A stretch of DNA of 64,000 nt from an uncultured Sphingomonadaceae bacterium (GCA_947497455.1 CANMGU010000002.1:136501-200500); one strand, 5' to 3'. Positions 51,725-59,903 are shown, counted from the stretch's first letter. A program made the numbers and translations. Notes: generated from the sequence alone by a model not told the origin.

Positions 51725-51731
51725 TTACGTA
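51725..51731. promoter_or_regulatory. TTACGTA box upstream of the lipoprotein gene
   Basis: TTACGTA (51725-51731, in CTTTACGTATTTG) lies about 80 bases before the lipoprotein start at 51650 and about 190 bases before the host-attachment gene at 51923. It is the third copy of this motif in the region. Confidence 0.5.
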
Positions 51732-51922
51732 TTTGTTCGGAGTATGGCCTTCGGGGATACTGAGCCGTTTTGATATCCTGCACTTTCAAAGGCTTCATCC
51801 GTAACAATACCTATCGCAGTAGCGGCCCCGGTCGTCGTAATTATATGTTATCGTGACGTCGCTTGTAACATGCTGTATCTTGCATGCAGCATAAGACTTA
51901 AACTCAAAAACAGGAAACAGAA

Positions 51923-52366
51923 GTGCTGATACGCAATGGTAGTTTGATCGTGGCGGTCGATGGATCGCGCATGTCGATTTTCCGCAATAACGGCGAGGCT
52001 TTCAAGCCCGCCCTGGAGCTTCTGGAAGAGCATCAGAATCCATCCCCCCGGTCGTCCGAACTGGGTACAGATCGGCCAGGCCGCAGCTCGCAAAGCACAA
52101 GTCCGCGCAAAGGCGCTTATGAACAGACTGACTTGCATCAGCAAGCAGAGGATCGTTTTGCGCGCGAGGTGGCGGAGCGTATGGATCAGATCGCCCGTGA
52201 TGCCAAAATCGATCTGGTGCTGGTCGCCGCGCCGCGAGCCCTGGGCGTTATCCGTCAAAATCTGAGGACTGAAACAAGCCAGAAACTACGCGCAGAAATC
52301 GCCAAGGCCTTTGGACCGCACGAGGCAGAACCACTGGCCAAAATGCTAGAAAAACATGATGAGTGA
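51923..52366 (+). CDS. Host-attachment protein family member (baeRF12-like)
   Basis: The 147-residue protein matches the Att_/host attachment family (release-factor-like fold): LIRNGSLIVAVDGSRMSIFRNNGEAFKPALELLEEHQNPSPRSSELGTDRPGR, and EDRFAREVAERMDQIARDAKIDLVLVAAPRALGVIRQNL. Relatives were first named for plant attachment in Agrobacterium, and are also viewed as ribosome-release-factor relatives; actual function here is unknown. It lies in the stress region opposite the lipoprotein gene. Confidence 0.87.
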   Translation: MLIRNGSLIVAVDGSRMSIFRNNGEAFKPALELLEEHQNPSPRSSELGTDRPGRSSQSTSPRKGAYEQTDLHQQAEDRFAREVAERMDQIARDAKIDLVLVAAPRALGVIRQNLRTETSQKLRAEIAKAFGPHEAEPLAKMLEKHDE

Positions 52367-52379
52367 AGGGGCTTGCGAA

Positions 52380-52417
52380 GCAACCGGATCCATATCCGTA
52401 GACTAAGCTCCGGTTGC
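52380..52417. terminator. Stem-loop between convergent genes
   Basis: GCAACCGG (52380-52387) pairs exactly with CCGGTTGC (52410-52417), with a 22-base loop. It lies between the convergent host-attachment gene (ends 52366) and the GNAT gene (ends 52453), where a bidirectional terminator would be expected. No T-run follows, so confidence is low. Confidence 0.35.
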
Positions 52418-52452
52418 CGCGCGCCGACGCCGATCGCGCCCTTGACCGTTTA

Positions 52453-53040
52453 TCAGACTTCGGGCCTGCTGGGCGTAAGGTCAAATTCCAGCAGCATCAG
52501 CGTCGCATCTCCGGGATAGCTTTTTGCGGTAAACCCCATTTCGCGTTCCAGCTCGATTGCCGCGTGATTTTCGCGGCTTTCAATCGATTGCAGTTTCTTG
52601 ATGCCGCTGCGCCTGGCTTCGCTGATGACATATTCCAGGAAGGTCCAGCTCATCCCGCGATGCTTGTAGTCGCTGCGTACAACAATCGCGACTTCAGCAA
52701 TCGACTTGTCCTCGTTGGCGCCAATCATTGCACTGGCGATGATGGTCTTGTCATCAATGTCGAGTGCCAGAAAATCTTCTTTATGATCGTGATCCACATT
52801 GATCAGATAGGATAGCAACTCCTTACCCACTTCGGGGATCGGCGAGAGAAAGCGGAAGCGCAGGTCATCTCTGGTCACATGGTTGAAAAATTCTGCCAGA
52901 GCCTCTTCATCGGATGGTGCAACCGGCCGCACATGGAATTCAAAACCAGTGCGGGTGGTCATGGGAATGCTCTTGCTCACGATCAAATTGTGGCGCTCTT
53001 TAGGAGTGGGGGCTGTGGGGCCTTTTGTCGAAACGGACAT
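52453..53040 (-). CDS. GNAT-family N-acetyltransferase
   Basis: The 195-residue protein is a GNAT acetyl-transferase: VRPVAPSDEEALAEFFNHVTRDDLRFRF (beta1-alpha1), SIAEVAIVVRSDYKHRGMSWTFLEYVISEARRSGIKKLQSIESRENHAAIELEREMGF (the acetyl-CoA binding V-R-x(3)-RG-x(2) region). The N-terminal 25 residues (SVSTKGPTAPTPKERHNL) are Thr/Pro-rich, and a later ATG (MTTRTGFEF) is an alternative start. An AGAGGA site precedes 53040. The acceptor is unknown; similar GNATs are near universal stress genes in other alphaproteobacteria. Confidence 0.87.
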   Translation of the reverse strand: MSVSTKGPTAPTPKERHNLIVSKSIPMTTRTGFEFHVRPVAPSDEEALAEFFNHVTRDDLRFRFLSPIPEVGKELLSYLINVDHDHKEDFLALDIDDKTIIASAMIGANEDKSIAEVAIVVRSDYKHRGMSWTFLEYVISEARRSGIKKLQSIESRENHAAIELEREMGFTAKSYPGDATLMLLEFDLTPSRPEV

Positions 53041-53539
53041 GTTGAATTTCCTCTTGGGCTATTCTTCCAGATCTTGATGGTCCGGCACATATGACGTTGC
53101 GCGCCCGGCACAGTAATCCGTAATTGTCCCTATCATTGGGCGGGGCACAGGTTGCCCAGAGAATCCGGCCATATGCCTGGCAACGCTGACGGAACAGGTG
53201 GAAATCATTCGCAGGGTCAGGGATCAGTTCACTGATCTTGAATAACCGCCAGCCTCTGCGTTCAGCGGAGTGGCAAGCCTCTTTGATCCCTACGTGCTGC
53301 TAGAGACCGATGCGATCGCCATTGTCGAGCGGTGATAAAAGGCGTGCAAAACTTGGCGCTGTTTATGTTGCCAAATTGTAATGGCGGAGCCGGAGTCCGT
53401 ATAATATATGATATAAGCTATTGAATATAAGATATATAACAAAATACAGATTGGTTTCTCCCACATATATACCCACAGTATCGCCCCGTCACCGAACTCT
53501 TGCGGACAATTTTTTCTTTGTTTCCCTATCGACGCCAAG
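53041..53539. other. About 500-base gap without a supported gene
   Basis: No frame here looks convincingly coding. The open frames are short and include low-complexity Tyr/Ile-rich sequence (around 53400-53460, AT-rich). The only structure seen is the AT-rich stretch at about 53395-53460, which could be promoter DNA for a neighbour. I see no tRNA, repeat or transposase. Confidence 0.5.
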
Positions 53540-53752
53540 CTATAAACAAATGCCGTTCAGGCTCGCGTTAATGCTAGCTGACCGCGTTTTTGCATCCAAG
53601 CAACCAAGCCCTTTCCAAAACTCATAAAATGGCCACCGCTCGCATGGTTGCAGTGAATAAAGATAGGCCAAGCAAGTTGCGATTGCTTTCGTCTTTTCAA
53701 TCGGTCCATCATGGGCTTGAAGTGCAACTTGCTCCAAAGCCTCTAAGGCCAT
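53540..53752 (-). CDS. Hypothetical small protein
   Basis: From the ATG at 53752 the frame encodes 70 residues, MALEALEQVALQAHDGPIEKTKAIATCLAYLYSL then RWPFYEFWKGLG, which has the alternating helix pattern of a compact all-alpha protein and looks more like real coding than neighbouring frames. A GTG start at 53794 would add 14 residues. I have a weak sense of having seen similar small sphingomonad proteins, but the family is not named. Adjacent DNA is gene-poor. Confidence 0.45.
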   Translation of the reverse strand: MALEALEQVALQAHDGPIEKTKAIATCLAYLYSLQPCERWPFYEFWKGLGCLDAKTRSASINASLNGICL

Positions 53753-53794
53753 CAATGGGATTTTCGGATGCTTTGTACTCAAGGGACACTCCAC

Positions 53795-54581
53795 GAATCA
53801 GAACGTCCCCCGACGCTTGAAAGCAAATGAACACAATCGACCCGCTCAGGAAAGCCTTAATTACACATACGATATTTGCGACATTGAATTAACAAGAGGT
53901 CTCGCGCGCGCGGGCGAGAAACTGCACTAGCGTTATCGTTTTGGATTGTTGCCGCTAACTAACAATATGACTTCAGAGTTTCCGCTGTTCTTGCTCCAGA
54001 CAAAATCGGGGTTTGAGTTACAAGCGATGATTTGCATTGCTGTCCGCGTTTTTGATTGGAGAGTTTAGATACACCCCCACCCCTTTTTGAATATCGCTAG
54101 TGTCTGCTATGGGCGCAAAAGCGGACATTAGGAATGCGGAAGCTATCGGTCGGATAAGCGCCCCAATTTCCGACCTTCCCATGCATTCCGCTTTATCCCG
54201 AAAGCGGACATTGGAGGTTGCCCAGCGTCCCACTTCGAAAGTGAGCTATGGTCGCCATCGCTTCTTCGTGTGTTCGGTTTGTACCGTTGACTGAGATGAT
54301 GAGATCAGACCCGGTAAACTTGCGATTTACTCTATCCAAAATTGCGGCCAGTCCGCGCCCTGGAAACTGTTCTGGGTTCTTCAAATGCAGCGTGATGCTC
54401 TTCTGATCACTTTAACTTAATTCGGTAATGTTTGTCAGACTAACCGCACTTTGGTTCGTCTTCCTTCAAACCATCCGGTTTGTCGGCGCTCGAGCGGATC
54501 TTCGCGGAGAACATTGGAGGAGCATAGAAAGAACAGAAAGGTATTTTTAAATGTCGAATTCCGGTTTAACCTATTAGGAAT
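53795..54581. other. Gene-poor stretch with repeat copies and unsupported frames
   Basis: This interval of about 790 bases holds no gene I can support. It contains two repeat units (54101-54230) and a GC-rich hairpin (TCTCGC...GCGAGA, 53900-53919). One minus-strand open frame of interest is at 54193-54420 (sequence SITLHLKNPEQFPGRGLAAILDRVNRKFTGS), which may be a decayed gene end, but it starts without a clear ATG context and runs into the repeat. Confidence 0.5.
54101..54230. repeat. Dispersed short repeat, two adjacent copies
   Basis: The unit GTCTGCTATGGGCGCAAAA followed by GCGGACATT (54102-54129) is an imperfect hairpin (TGTCTGCT pairs with AGCGGACA). A second related piece at 54186-54216, ATTCCGCTTTATCCCG then AAAGCGGACATTGGA, repeats the GCGGACATT end and has its own CCGCTT/AAGCGG stem. 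A more diverged copy is at 11980-12010. Similar elements give small spurious proteins beginning MSAMGAKADI in sphingomonads, from memory. Confidence 0.65.
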
Positions 54582-55412
54582 TCACGGTGTATTCGCTCTG
54601 ACAGTACCCGAGCGAGGAATGAGGATCTGCGTATTGCAGATTCGTAGAATCTCCAACTTCGTTGTATCTGCATCAGCAACAGATATCTCTACAGCAAATC
54701 GCTCTGATGCATCGGAACTTTGGCAAAATTGAACAATCGACGATCCAAGGGATAAGTTGACCTTGCCCTCAGTCTCCGAAATTTGTGATGCAAAGACTGT
54801 CTGCAATCTGCGATACAGGCCGAAGTGGTTTTTGGGGTGTATAATCAGTCGCCGAATTCCCGTCGCACCGTTCTCATGATCGGTTGAGCTGTCAGGGACT
54901 CTGATTGTTCTTTCACTGATGTCCTCCAGTAAGAACGGGAGCTCCGAATCTTTTCCTCCTCCCAAAAGCCATTTCGCACTTCTCCCGTCAGGCAGTGCGC
55001 GATGAAAGCTCTGGCTATCCAAGCAAGCAACGCCATACTTTTCCCAAGCCCTGCGTATTTGCTCAAGGCTGGTCACTCGCACACACCAATCGATAGGCCC
55101 TACCCGAGCCCCCATCCATGGTATCAAACGCGAGTAAATGTCACTCCTGCGGCTCGCTTGAAAGCTCAAAAAGCCGACCGCACTTGCCAAACGCATCAAC
55201 TTAGATTTGAGCTTGTTCTGGACCGCTAGCAATTCAATGTAAGTCCCGTCCTTAAAGACAATCAACGCGTTCTCAGTCAATCCATGCGAGCCACCTGGAG
55301 CCACAGCAAAACCAGCGGCGCGAAAATCCTGAATGGCGCGCTCAAGTGATGCGACCTTCACAACTAAGTGGTCGAATTCAAAACCGTTCACCGCGCGCTC
55401 TTCGCTCACCAT
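54582..55412 (-). CDS. Glyoxalase-like (VOC) domain protein
   Basis: The 276-residue protein begins with FEFDHLVVKVASLERAIQDFRAAGFAVAPGGSHGLTENALIVFKDGTYIELLAV, the N-terminal pattern of the glyoxalase-like domain of PF13468 type, and continues with GARVGPIDWCVRVTSLEQIRRAWEKYG, a second half. It may be a two-module VOC enzyme, substrate unknown. Its ATG at 55412 overlaps the DUF2817 stop (ATGGTGA), so both are co-expressed. Codon use is less GC-rich than in neighbours, as in the rest of this patch. Confidence 0.82.
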   Translation of the reverse strand: MVSEERAVNGFEFDHLVVKVASLERAIQDFRAAGFAVAPGGSHGLTENALIVFKDGTYIELLAVQNKLKSKLMRLASAVGFLSFQASRRSDIYSRLIPWMGARVGPIDWCVRVTSLEQIRRAWEKYGVACLDSQSFHRALPDGRSAKWLLGGGKDSELPFLLEDISERTIRVPDSSTDHENGATGIRRLIIHPKNHFGLYRRLQTVFASQISETEGKVNLSLGSSIVQFCQSSDASERFAVEISVADADTTKLEILRICNTQILIPRSGTVRANTP

Positions 55413-56533
55413 TTTCCGAGTCCATTGAGTGTTTCAGAGATGATTTGATCACCATTGCGCAGCACGCTTTCTCGCCACTTGGGATCGGTCGGGTAGAAGA
55501 GCTTTGAAAGCTGGCTTTCGATCTCGGCGATTGCGCTGCTCTTCGCACCTTTGGGAGGGTTTTGAAGCCATCTATCGTACAGTAGGCCGGTGAGCATCTT
55601 GGTATTGGAGTAGGTTCCAAACTCGATCACCAGTGCAGTGGTTTCGGCACCCAACCTTTTGGCGATGTCCTGTACTGCACGCACCAAGAGCCCCCGATAA
55701 CTTGGCCGCTCACCCGAGGCGAAGTCGGCATTGTTGTTCGCTGCACGCTCACCGAACCATAATCTGGCACGTTCGATTTCAGGAGATCCAATCTCATCAA
55801 AGCAAAGAAAACTGGGTTCTGCGTATGAGCCGATGCCGGTATGCCAATCGATAATTGCGATCTTCCGCGCTTTGGTAAAATGAGCCTCGCAAATCAATTT
55901 GATCGTTTTATTTGCCCATTCCGGCTCTGTCCCACCGTATCCGATCCCGTCTGGCCTAAAGGACTGCCCGCTGGCAATCTCTTCCACTACGGCCTGCTTG
56001 CCATGCCTGACTGAAAGGTATCGAAGGTCCAGCATGGCCCGCACTGTGTTTGGGCCAGTCTTGCTTGAGCGACAAAGAGCGTGTTGCACGGATCGTGAAA
56101 GTTCTGTGCCTTTTGGCGAGGAAGCAAAGTCGCAAAAATTCCGGTTCAGATCGACATTATTCTCTGTTGTTCGCCTAACATGCGCACAGCCGTAGGCATT
56201 GGCCGCGTGAATGAGCAAAACGGCCTCGTCATCTTCCCGTTCGCTCGAATAATTGCGCATCCAGTGCAGCTGCATGGCTGTCCCAGCGAGGAGTTCAGGC
56301 CCATGCGTTCCACTTATCATAACAAGGAGCTTTGTTGCGTCCGGCGGACCAAAGCGGGCAGTATCTATGCCAAAGCCCCCATCCTGCGAAGTTTCGGACA
56401 AAGGGTGCTCAAAACGGTGAACTTCCGCACCCAGCTTCTGAGCAAGATCACAGAATTCTGTCCTGGCACCCGAATATTCTTCGCAGAAAACTCCATAAGC
56501 TTCATTCTGGTTGATCAATCGAAATTCCCTCAA
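55406..56533 (-). CDS. DUF2817 (M14-like metallocarboxypeptidase family) protein
   Basis: The 375-residue protein has the DUF2817 marks: LVMISGTHGPELLAGTAMQLHWMRN (metal-ligand region), LLIHAANAYGCAHVRRTTENNVDLNRNFCDF, IIDWHTGIGSYAEPSF (third metal-ligand His), and ETTALVIEFGTYSN with the catalytic-type Glu. Members are M14-like zinc hydrolases of unknown substrate. The start is a TTG at 56533, as no ATG fits and an in-frame stop lies upstream. It is followed by the VOC gene, and preceded 30 bases away by a cysteine synthase remnant. Confidence 0.82.
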   Translation of the reverse strand: MREFRLINQNEAYGVFCEEYSGARTEFCDLAQKLGAEVHRFEHPLSETSQDGGFGIDTARFGPPDATKLLVMISGTHGPELLAGTAMQLHWMRNYSSEREDDEAVLLIHAANAYGCAHVRRTTENNVDLNRNFCDFASSPKGTELSRSVQHALCRSSKTGPNTVRAMLDLRYLSVRHGKQAVVEEIASGQSFRPDGIGYGGTEPEWANKTIKLICEAHFTKARKIAIIDWHTGIGSYAEPSFLCFDEIGSPEIERARLWFGERAANNNADFASGERPSYRGLLVRAVQDIAKRLGAETTALVIEFGTYSNTKMLTGLLYDRWLQNPPKGAKSSAIAEIESQLSKLFYPTDPKWRESVLRNGDQIISETLNGLGKW

Positions 56534-56563
56534 GGCAAATGTGGAAAATCAAGGGCTATACAG

Positions 56564-56815
56564 CTAGCCGGTGATGGACTGAAAGCCAAACAGCTCCAAG
56601 TCCGGTGAAATGTAATCCGGCCTGACGGGCCCTGTTCGGACAAGATCTGTCGACAAGTACTTTTTATTATCATCACAAAATACAGTCACAACGGTCGCCT
56701 CTGGGCCAATCTGGTCCTGTGCCAGCAGCGCACCAATTACATTGGCGCCAGATGAAATACCGACGGCGAAACCGAGTTGCGACGCCAACCTTTGTTCCCC
56801 ACCATGCTCGCCAAC
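56564..56815 (-). pseudogene. C-terminal remnant of a PLP-dependent cysteine synthase-like enzyme
   Basis: The minus-strand sequence [57 protein letters not shown] is the C-terminal end of the cysteine synthase/CBS-like PLP family (GISSGAN is the phosphate-binding Ser/Gly loop, [11 protein letters not shown] the usual tail). The roughly 220 residues that would come first, including the PLP lysine, are missing; the frame upstream is unrelated sequence with no ATG (TTG only). It is therefore a fragment. It lies head-on with an Lrp/AsnC fragment at 56982. Confidence 0.75.
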
Positions 56816-56981
56816 GAAGAAAAACGATCTTGAATGCACAGTGCCTGATTTGAAATGGATTGTATTGAATGTGTCTCCTTTAATGCAAATTATCTTTGAT
56901 CTCGGAGTGAAATACAATTCTAAAATATCGCGTAAACCTTCCTTTATTGATAATATTTTCCGCCTAAAGGAAAGTTAAATA

Positions 56982-57197
56982 GAAAAATTTGACGATTCGG
57001 ATCGGAATATCCTTCAGCTGCTACAACGAGATGCAACATCCCGAAATCGGATCTAGGTTCGATCTTCTGGGCCAAATTACAATCACTCGATCGCCGTTAT
57101 TGCAGTTGTAAACTTTGATCGCGACCAAACTACAAAGCTATCGAATCTGTTGATCGCTTCATCAGGCATCAACATTGATTGGGCCCATTGCTCGTAG
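56982..57197 (+). pseudogene. Remnant of an Lrp/AsnC-type regulator gene
   Basis: Reading the plus strand from 56982 gives EKFDDSDRNILQLLQRDATSRNRI and then a stop at 57054. This matches the start of the HTH of Lrp/AsnC proteins and the intact Lrp at 21572 (KFDDNDRNILKALQQDAS). After the stop, sequence at about 57088-57194 (SIAVIAVVNFDRDQTTKLSNLLIASSG) has a faint resemblance to the ligand domain. No ATG begins the frame. The rest of 57198-57335 holds nothing I recognise. The gene is decayed. Confidence 0.6.
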
Positions 57198-57335
57198 GCG
57201 TTGAACGAACTGGAGAAGTGCAGATAAAGGCGATGAGTGCGAGATACTAAATGAATAGACAGAATTTTCTCTATTGACGCCTAACGATTTGGCATTGATT
57301 TTTTACAGATCAAAGCTGTTTACCAAAAATAAAGG

Positions 57336-57713
57336 CTACTTGGGTTTATTTTTCCGCGCAACATCGATAATCGCATCGATGAGTTCCTGGGGTGCAGCGT
57401 CAAACACATGATCCTTGTCATCTTCCGCACATACTGCTTGTCCCATCTCGATCACTTTTAGATAGCTATGCAAACTGGCTCGGCACATCGGGCAGACTTT
57501 CATGTGACGCTGAAACAATTTTTTCTGCTCAGCCGTCAGTCGATCTTCCAGATAATCAACCAAAAAATCTTCAAATTGCCGGCAGGTAATCTGGCCGGGC
57601 ATATGGCGCAGCATCGACCCACCCATCCGCTGAATAACCGGACGTGTTATCGGGCTCCGGAGCAAGCTACGGAATAACTTTCTAAATATGCTGGGTTTCT
57701 TAGGTTCGGGCAC
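57336..57713 (-). CDS. Zinc-finger anti-sigma factor (ZAS type, soluble)
   Basis: The 125-residue protein has a zf-HC2/ZAS motif: ITCRQFEDFLVDYLEDRLTAEQKKLFQRHMKVCPMCRASLHSYL, with H-x3-C-x2-C (HMKVCPMC). The first 40 residues are basic and the tail (about 97-125) is acidic to basic. No membrane helix is visible, so it is a soluble anti-sigma factor. It starts one base from the sigma-factor stop (overlap at 57713), hence partner of that sigma factor. Confidence 0.85.
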   Translation of the reverse strand: MPEPKKPSIFRKLFRSLLRSPITRPVIQRMGGSMLRHMPGQITCRQFEDFLVDYLEDRLTAEQKKLFQRHMKVCPMCRASLHSYLKVIEMGQAVCAEDDKDHVFDAAPQELIDAIIDVARKNKPK

Positions 57714-58324
57714 TACAGAATATCTCCGAGATATTTGGCACCCAATGTGGGTTCAAGAATTTTTCGCAAGGCGTGGCGCGCCCGGTGCAAACGGGTTCTG
57801 ACCGCACCTTCTTCAATTTCCAGCAGCTCTGCCGTTTCTGCCGTTGAATATCCTTCCAGATCACGCAAGATCAATATTACCCGAAAAATATCTGGAAGTT
57901 CGGCGATTGCCAACCGGACCTTCATGGCTATCTCTTTGTTGGAAATCAGCGATTCTACCGATTCATCTGAAATGCGCACCGGACCAATTCTTAGCCCATT
58001 GCGGTCAAACTCAGGTAGATATTGGTCGAGCGATTGCTCCCGCAGATTTGTCTTTTTTCTTATCTTCATCAATGCTTGATTGACGACTACGCGGTGCAGC
58101 CAGGTCTTAAGTTTAGAACGTCCTTGAAACTCGCCAATTTTCTTGAACAAAATTGCAAAAGATTCCTGCACACAATCTGCCGCGTCGGCATCGCAATTCG
58201 TGAACCGCCTTGCCAGATTGAGCATCCAGCCAGCATTTTCTTTCACCGTCGTTGCAAAAGCGTCTTCGTCACCGCGCACCAGTCGCGAGACCAAGTCTGC
58301 TTCATCAGAGTCTCCGATTTTCAT
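57713..58324 (-). CDS. ECF-type RNA polymerase sigma factor
   Basis: The 203-residue protein (from the ATG at 58324, MKIGDSDEADLVSRLVRGDEDAFATTVKENAGWM) shows sigma region 2 (LARRFTNCDADAADCVQESFAILFKKIGEFQGRSKLKTWLHRVVVNQALMKIRKK) and region 4 (LAIAELPDIFRVILILRDLEGYSTAETAELLEIEEGAVRTRLHRARHALRKIL). A longer start at 58375 (MRMSQRFSKN) is possible. It is followed by its anti-sigma gene. The stimulus is not seen; the zinc finger in the anti-sigma factor may sense redox stress or zinc. No ECF promoter sequence is recognisable upstream. Confidence 0.9.
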   Translation of the reverse strand: MKIGDSDEADLVSRLVRGDEDAFATTVKENAGWMLNLARRFTNCDADAADCVQESFAILFKKIGEFQGRSKLKTWLHRVVVNQALMKIRKKTNLREQSLDQYLPEFDRNGLRIGPVRISDESVESLISNKEIAMKVRLAIAELPDIFRVILILRDLEGYSTAETAELLEIEEGAVRTRLHRARHALRKILEPTLGAKYLGDIL

Positions 58325-58470
58325 TACACCGTCTTTGTCGGATAAATTTTTTGAAAAACGTTGGCTCATTCGCACGACAAGTATCAGGCTATTGGTCGGT
58401 CTTCAACCAGTGTGAAAAAGTAGGGGCAATACCGATCTTGGCAAATTTACTCCTGAATCACCTTAAGAGC

Positions 58471-59478
58471 CTAAAACCAACCTTTTCTGCGGAAGAAAGC
58501 AACCTGAATGACCACAGCGACGAAACAGAAAGCCACCAGGGTCGCGAATGCAGAATCATTTTCCATGCCCGGAATTCCGGCGACATTCACGCCAAGTAAT
58601 CCGGTAATGAAAGTCAGTGGAAGAAAAATTGTAGCAGCCAGTGCAAACAAATAGTTTGTAGCAGACATGCGTTGATCGTTCTGCCTTGAAATTTCGTCAT
58701 TCAATATGATCAATCGATCACGAATATCGTTCAAACTCTCCACATATCTGGTAATCTGATCTTCGCTTTCCAGCAACTGTTCAACATCTTCGTCTTTCAG
58801 CCATTCAGGCCTAATTCGAATTAGGTTTGTCAGCGCAGCATGCTGAGGCACAATATGGCGTCGTAAAATAGTTGCTTTGATGCGTAACGGTGATGCATTC
58901 TCGGACGCGTGTTCGATTTCTTTCTTCGCAATCTGCTCTTCTAGTTTCGCGGTATCGTCTTCAAGATCATCCAGCACCGGTTCCATCCGGGAATAAACGC
59001 GATCAGTGATTGCGGTGACGAATTTTCCGGCCCGCTTGGGTGCATCATTTTCGGCGATCATCGTCTTTAGATCTTCTATCGCTTTTGCATCACGCAGCCG
59101 GGTTGTCAGGACCATGCCCGGTTCAACCCATAAACGTAACGAAATCATGTCTTCGGGCTTACCGCCAGACGTAAAATTCATGGCACGCAACACCAAAAGC
59201 GTCCCTTCCTGACGGCCCAAAGTGCGAGGACGGGTATCCTCGGCTAACAGAGCGTCGATAATGAGATCATCGAGCTTTGTATGCTGTTCCAGATAAGTAC
59301 GGGTATCTTCGTGCGATGCGCACATATGGAGCCAATAATAATGCTCTTCTGGTCGGTAAGCAGGGATACCATTTACATCCATTGGCATGTTGGCGCCGTC
59401 GGTGCCTATGCAGGCTGAGTATAATAGCCCCCCATGATCCGCTAATGCTTTTATTTTTTGCGGCATATGATTTTCCAA
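58471..59478 (-). CDS. zntB: ZntB/CorA-type divalent metal transporter
   Basis: The 335-residue protein has a long cytoplasmic alpha/beta domain (about 1-270) and two C-terminal membrane helices (about 275-298 and 308-330). The loop between them reads LLGVNVAGIPG, with GVN in place of the CorA GMN motif, as in ZntB proteins, which import zinc. Cytoplasmic helices (IRIRPEWLKDEDVEQLLESEDQITRYVESLNDIRDRLIILNDEISRQ) match the family. It lies between the ECF sigma gene and a small membrane protein on the same strand, with 38 bases to the next. Confidence 0.9.
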   Translation of the reverse strand: MENHMPQKIKALADHGGLLYSACIGTDGANMPMDVNGIPAYRPEEHYYWLHMCASHEDTRTYLEQHTKLDDLIIDALLAEDTRPRTLGRQEGTLLVLRAMNFTSGGKPEDMISLRLWVEPGMVLTTRLRDAKAIEDLKTMIAENDAPKRAGKFVTAITDRVYSRMEPVLDDLEDDTAKLEEQIAKKEIEHASENASPLRIKATILRRHIVPQHAALTNLIRIRPEWLKDEDVEQLLESEDQITRYVESLNDIRDRLIILNDEISRQNDQRMSATNYLFALAATIFLPLTFITGLLGVNVAGIPGMENDSAFATLVAFCFVAVVIQVAFFRRKGWF

Positions 59479-59516
59479 ATTTACCTCTCTGCCATGTTAA
59501 AAAAGTCTTCGTCATG

Positions 59517-59903
59517 CTATTCCGCCTCTTCTTTGGATCGAAGTGCCATCCAGCCCAACAATCCGAGGATTAGAGAAATTCCGAATGAGAAATAGCATTT
59601 CGGAATTCCTCCATCGGTTTGTGGACATACCGGAACATCGGAAATTATCTCTGCCATCACGCCAGATGCCGCCAGCAGGAAAACGGGAAGCCATCCTATC
59701 AGGAATAGCCATTTTGTGGACCGGATCATGGCGGACAACATGGCAACATAACCAGCAAACACTATATAGCAGGCTGGAACGGGACCAATGGTTGGACAGG
59801 GTTCAACCCCGGCCAGGTGCACTTGAGAAATTCCAAAGGCAGCATAGGCTCCATAGAGCGCCAAGGTGCCAGCCAAGAGCTGCAGGACACTACTCCGTTC
59901 CAT
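59517..59903 (-). CDS. Four-TM protein with two periodic cysteine pairs
   Basis: This 128-residue membrane protein has four hydrophobic helices (about 8-27, 43-62, 67-84 and 103-121). Two loops carry related cysteine motifs: CPTIGPVPAC-Y (about 36-45) and CPQTDGGIPKC-Y (about 93-103), an internal duplication of about 57 residues. Cys pairs in loops between membrane helices recall DsbB/VKOR-like thiol-redox proteins, but the size and motif differ and I do not recognise the family. Its ATG overlaps the end of the CRTAC1 gene by 14 bases, so the pair is co-transcribed. Confidence 0.75.
   Translation of the reverse strand: MERSSVLQLLAGTLALYGAYAAFGISQVHLAGVEPCPTIGPVPACYIVFAGYVAMLSAMIRSTKWLFLIGWLPVFLLAASGVMAEIISDVPVCPQTDGGIPKCYFSFGISLILGLLGWMALRSKEEAE

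Noticed and set aside
53290..53538. Minus-strand open frame rich in Tyr and Ile
   Set aside because: Its AT-rich, low-complexity residues do not resemble a protein.
53900..53919. GC-rich hairpin TCTCGC/GCGAGA
   Set aside because: It could be a terminator, but no T-run follows and no gene ends nearby.
54193..54420. Minus-strand frame with PEQFPGRGLAAILDRV
   Set aside because: Codon-like sequence, but no clear start or family, and it runs into the repeat; noted only as a possible decayed gene end.
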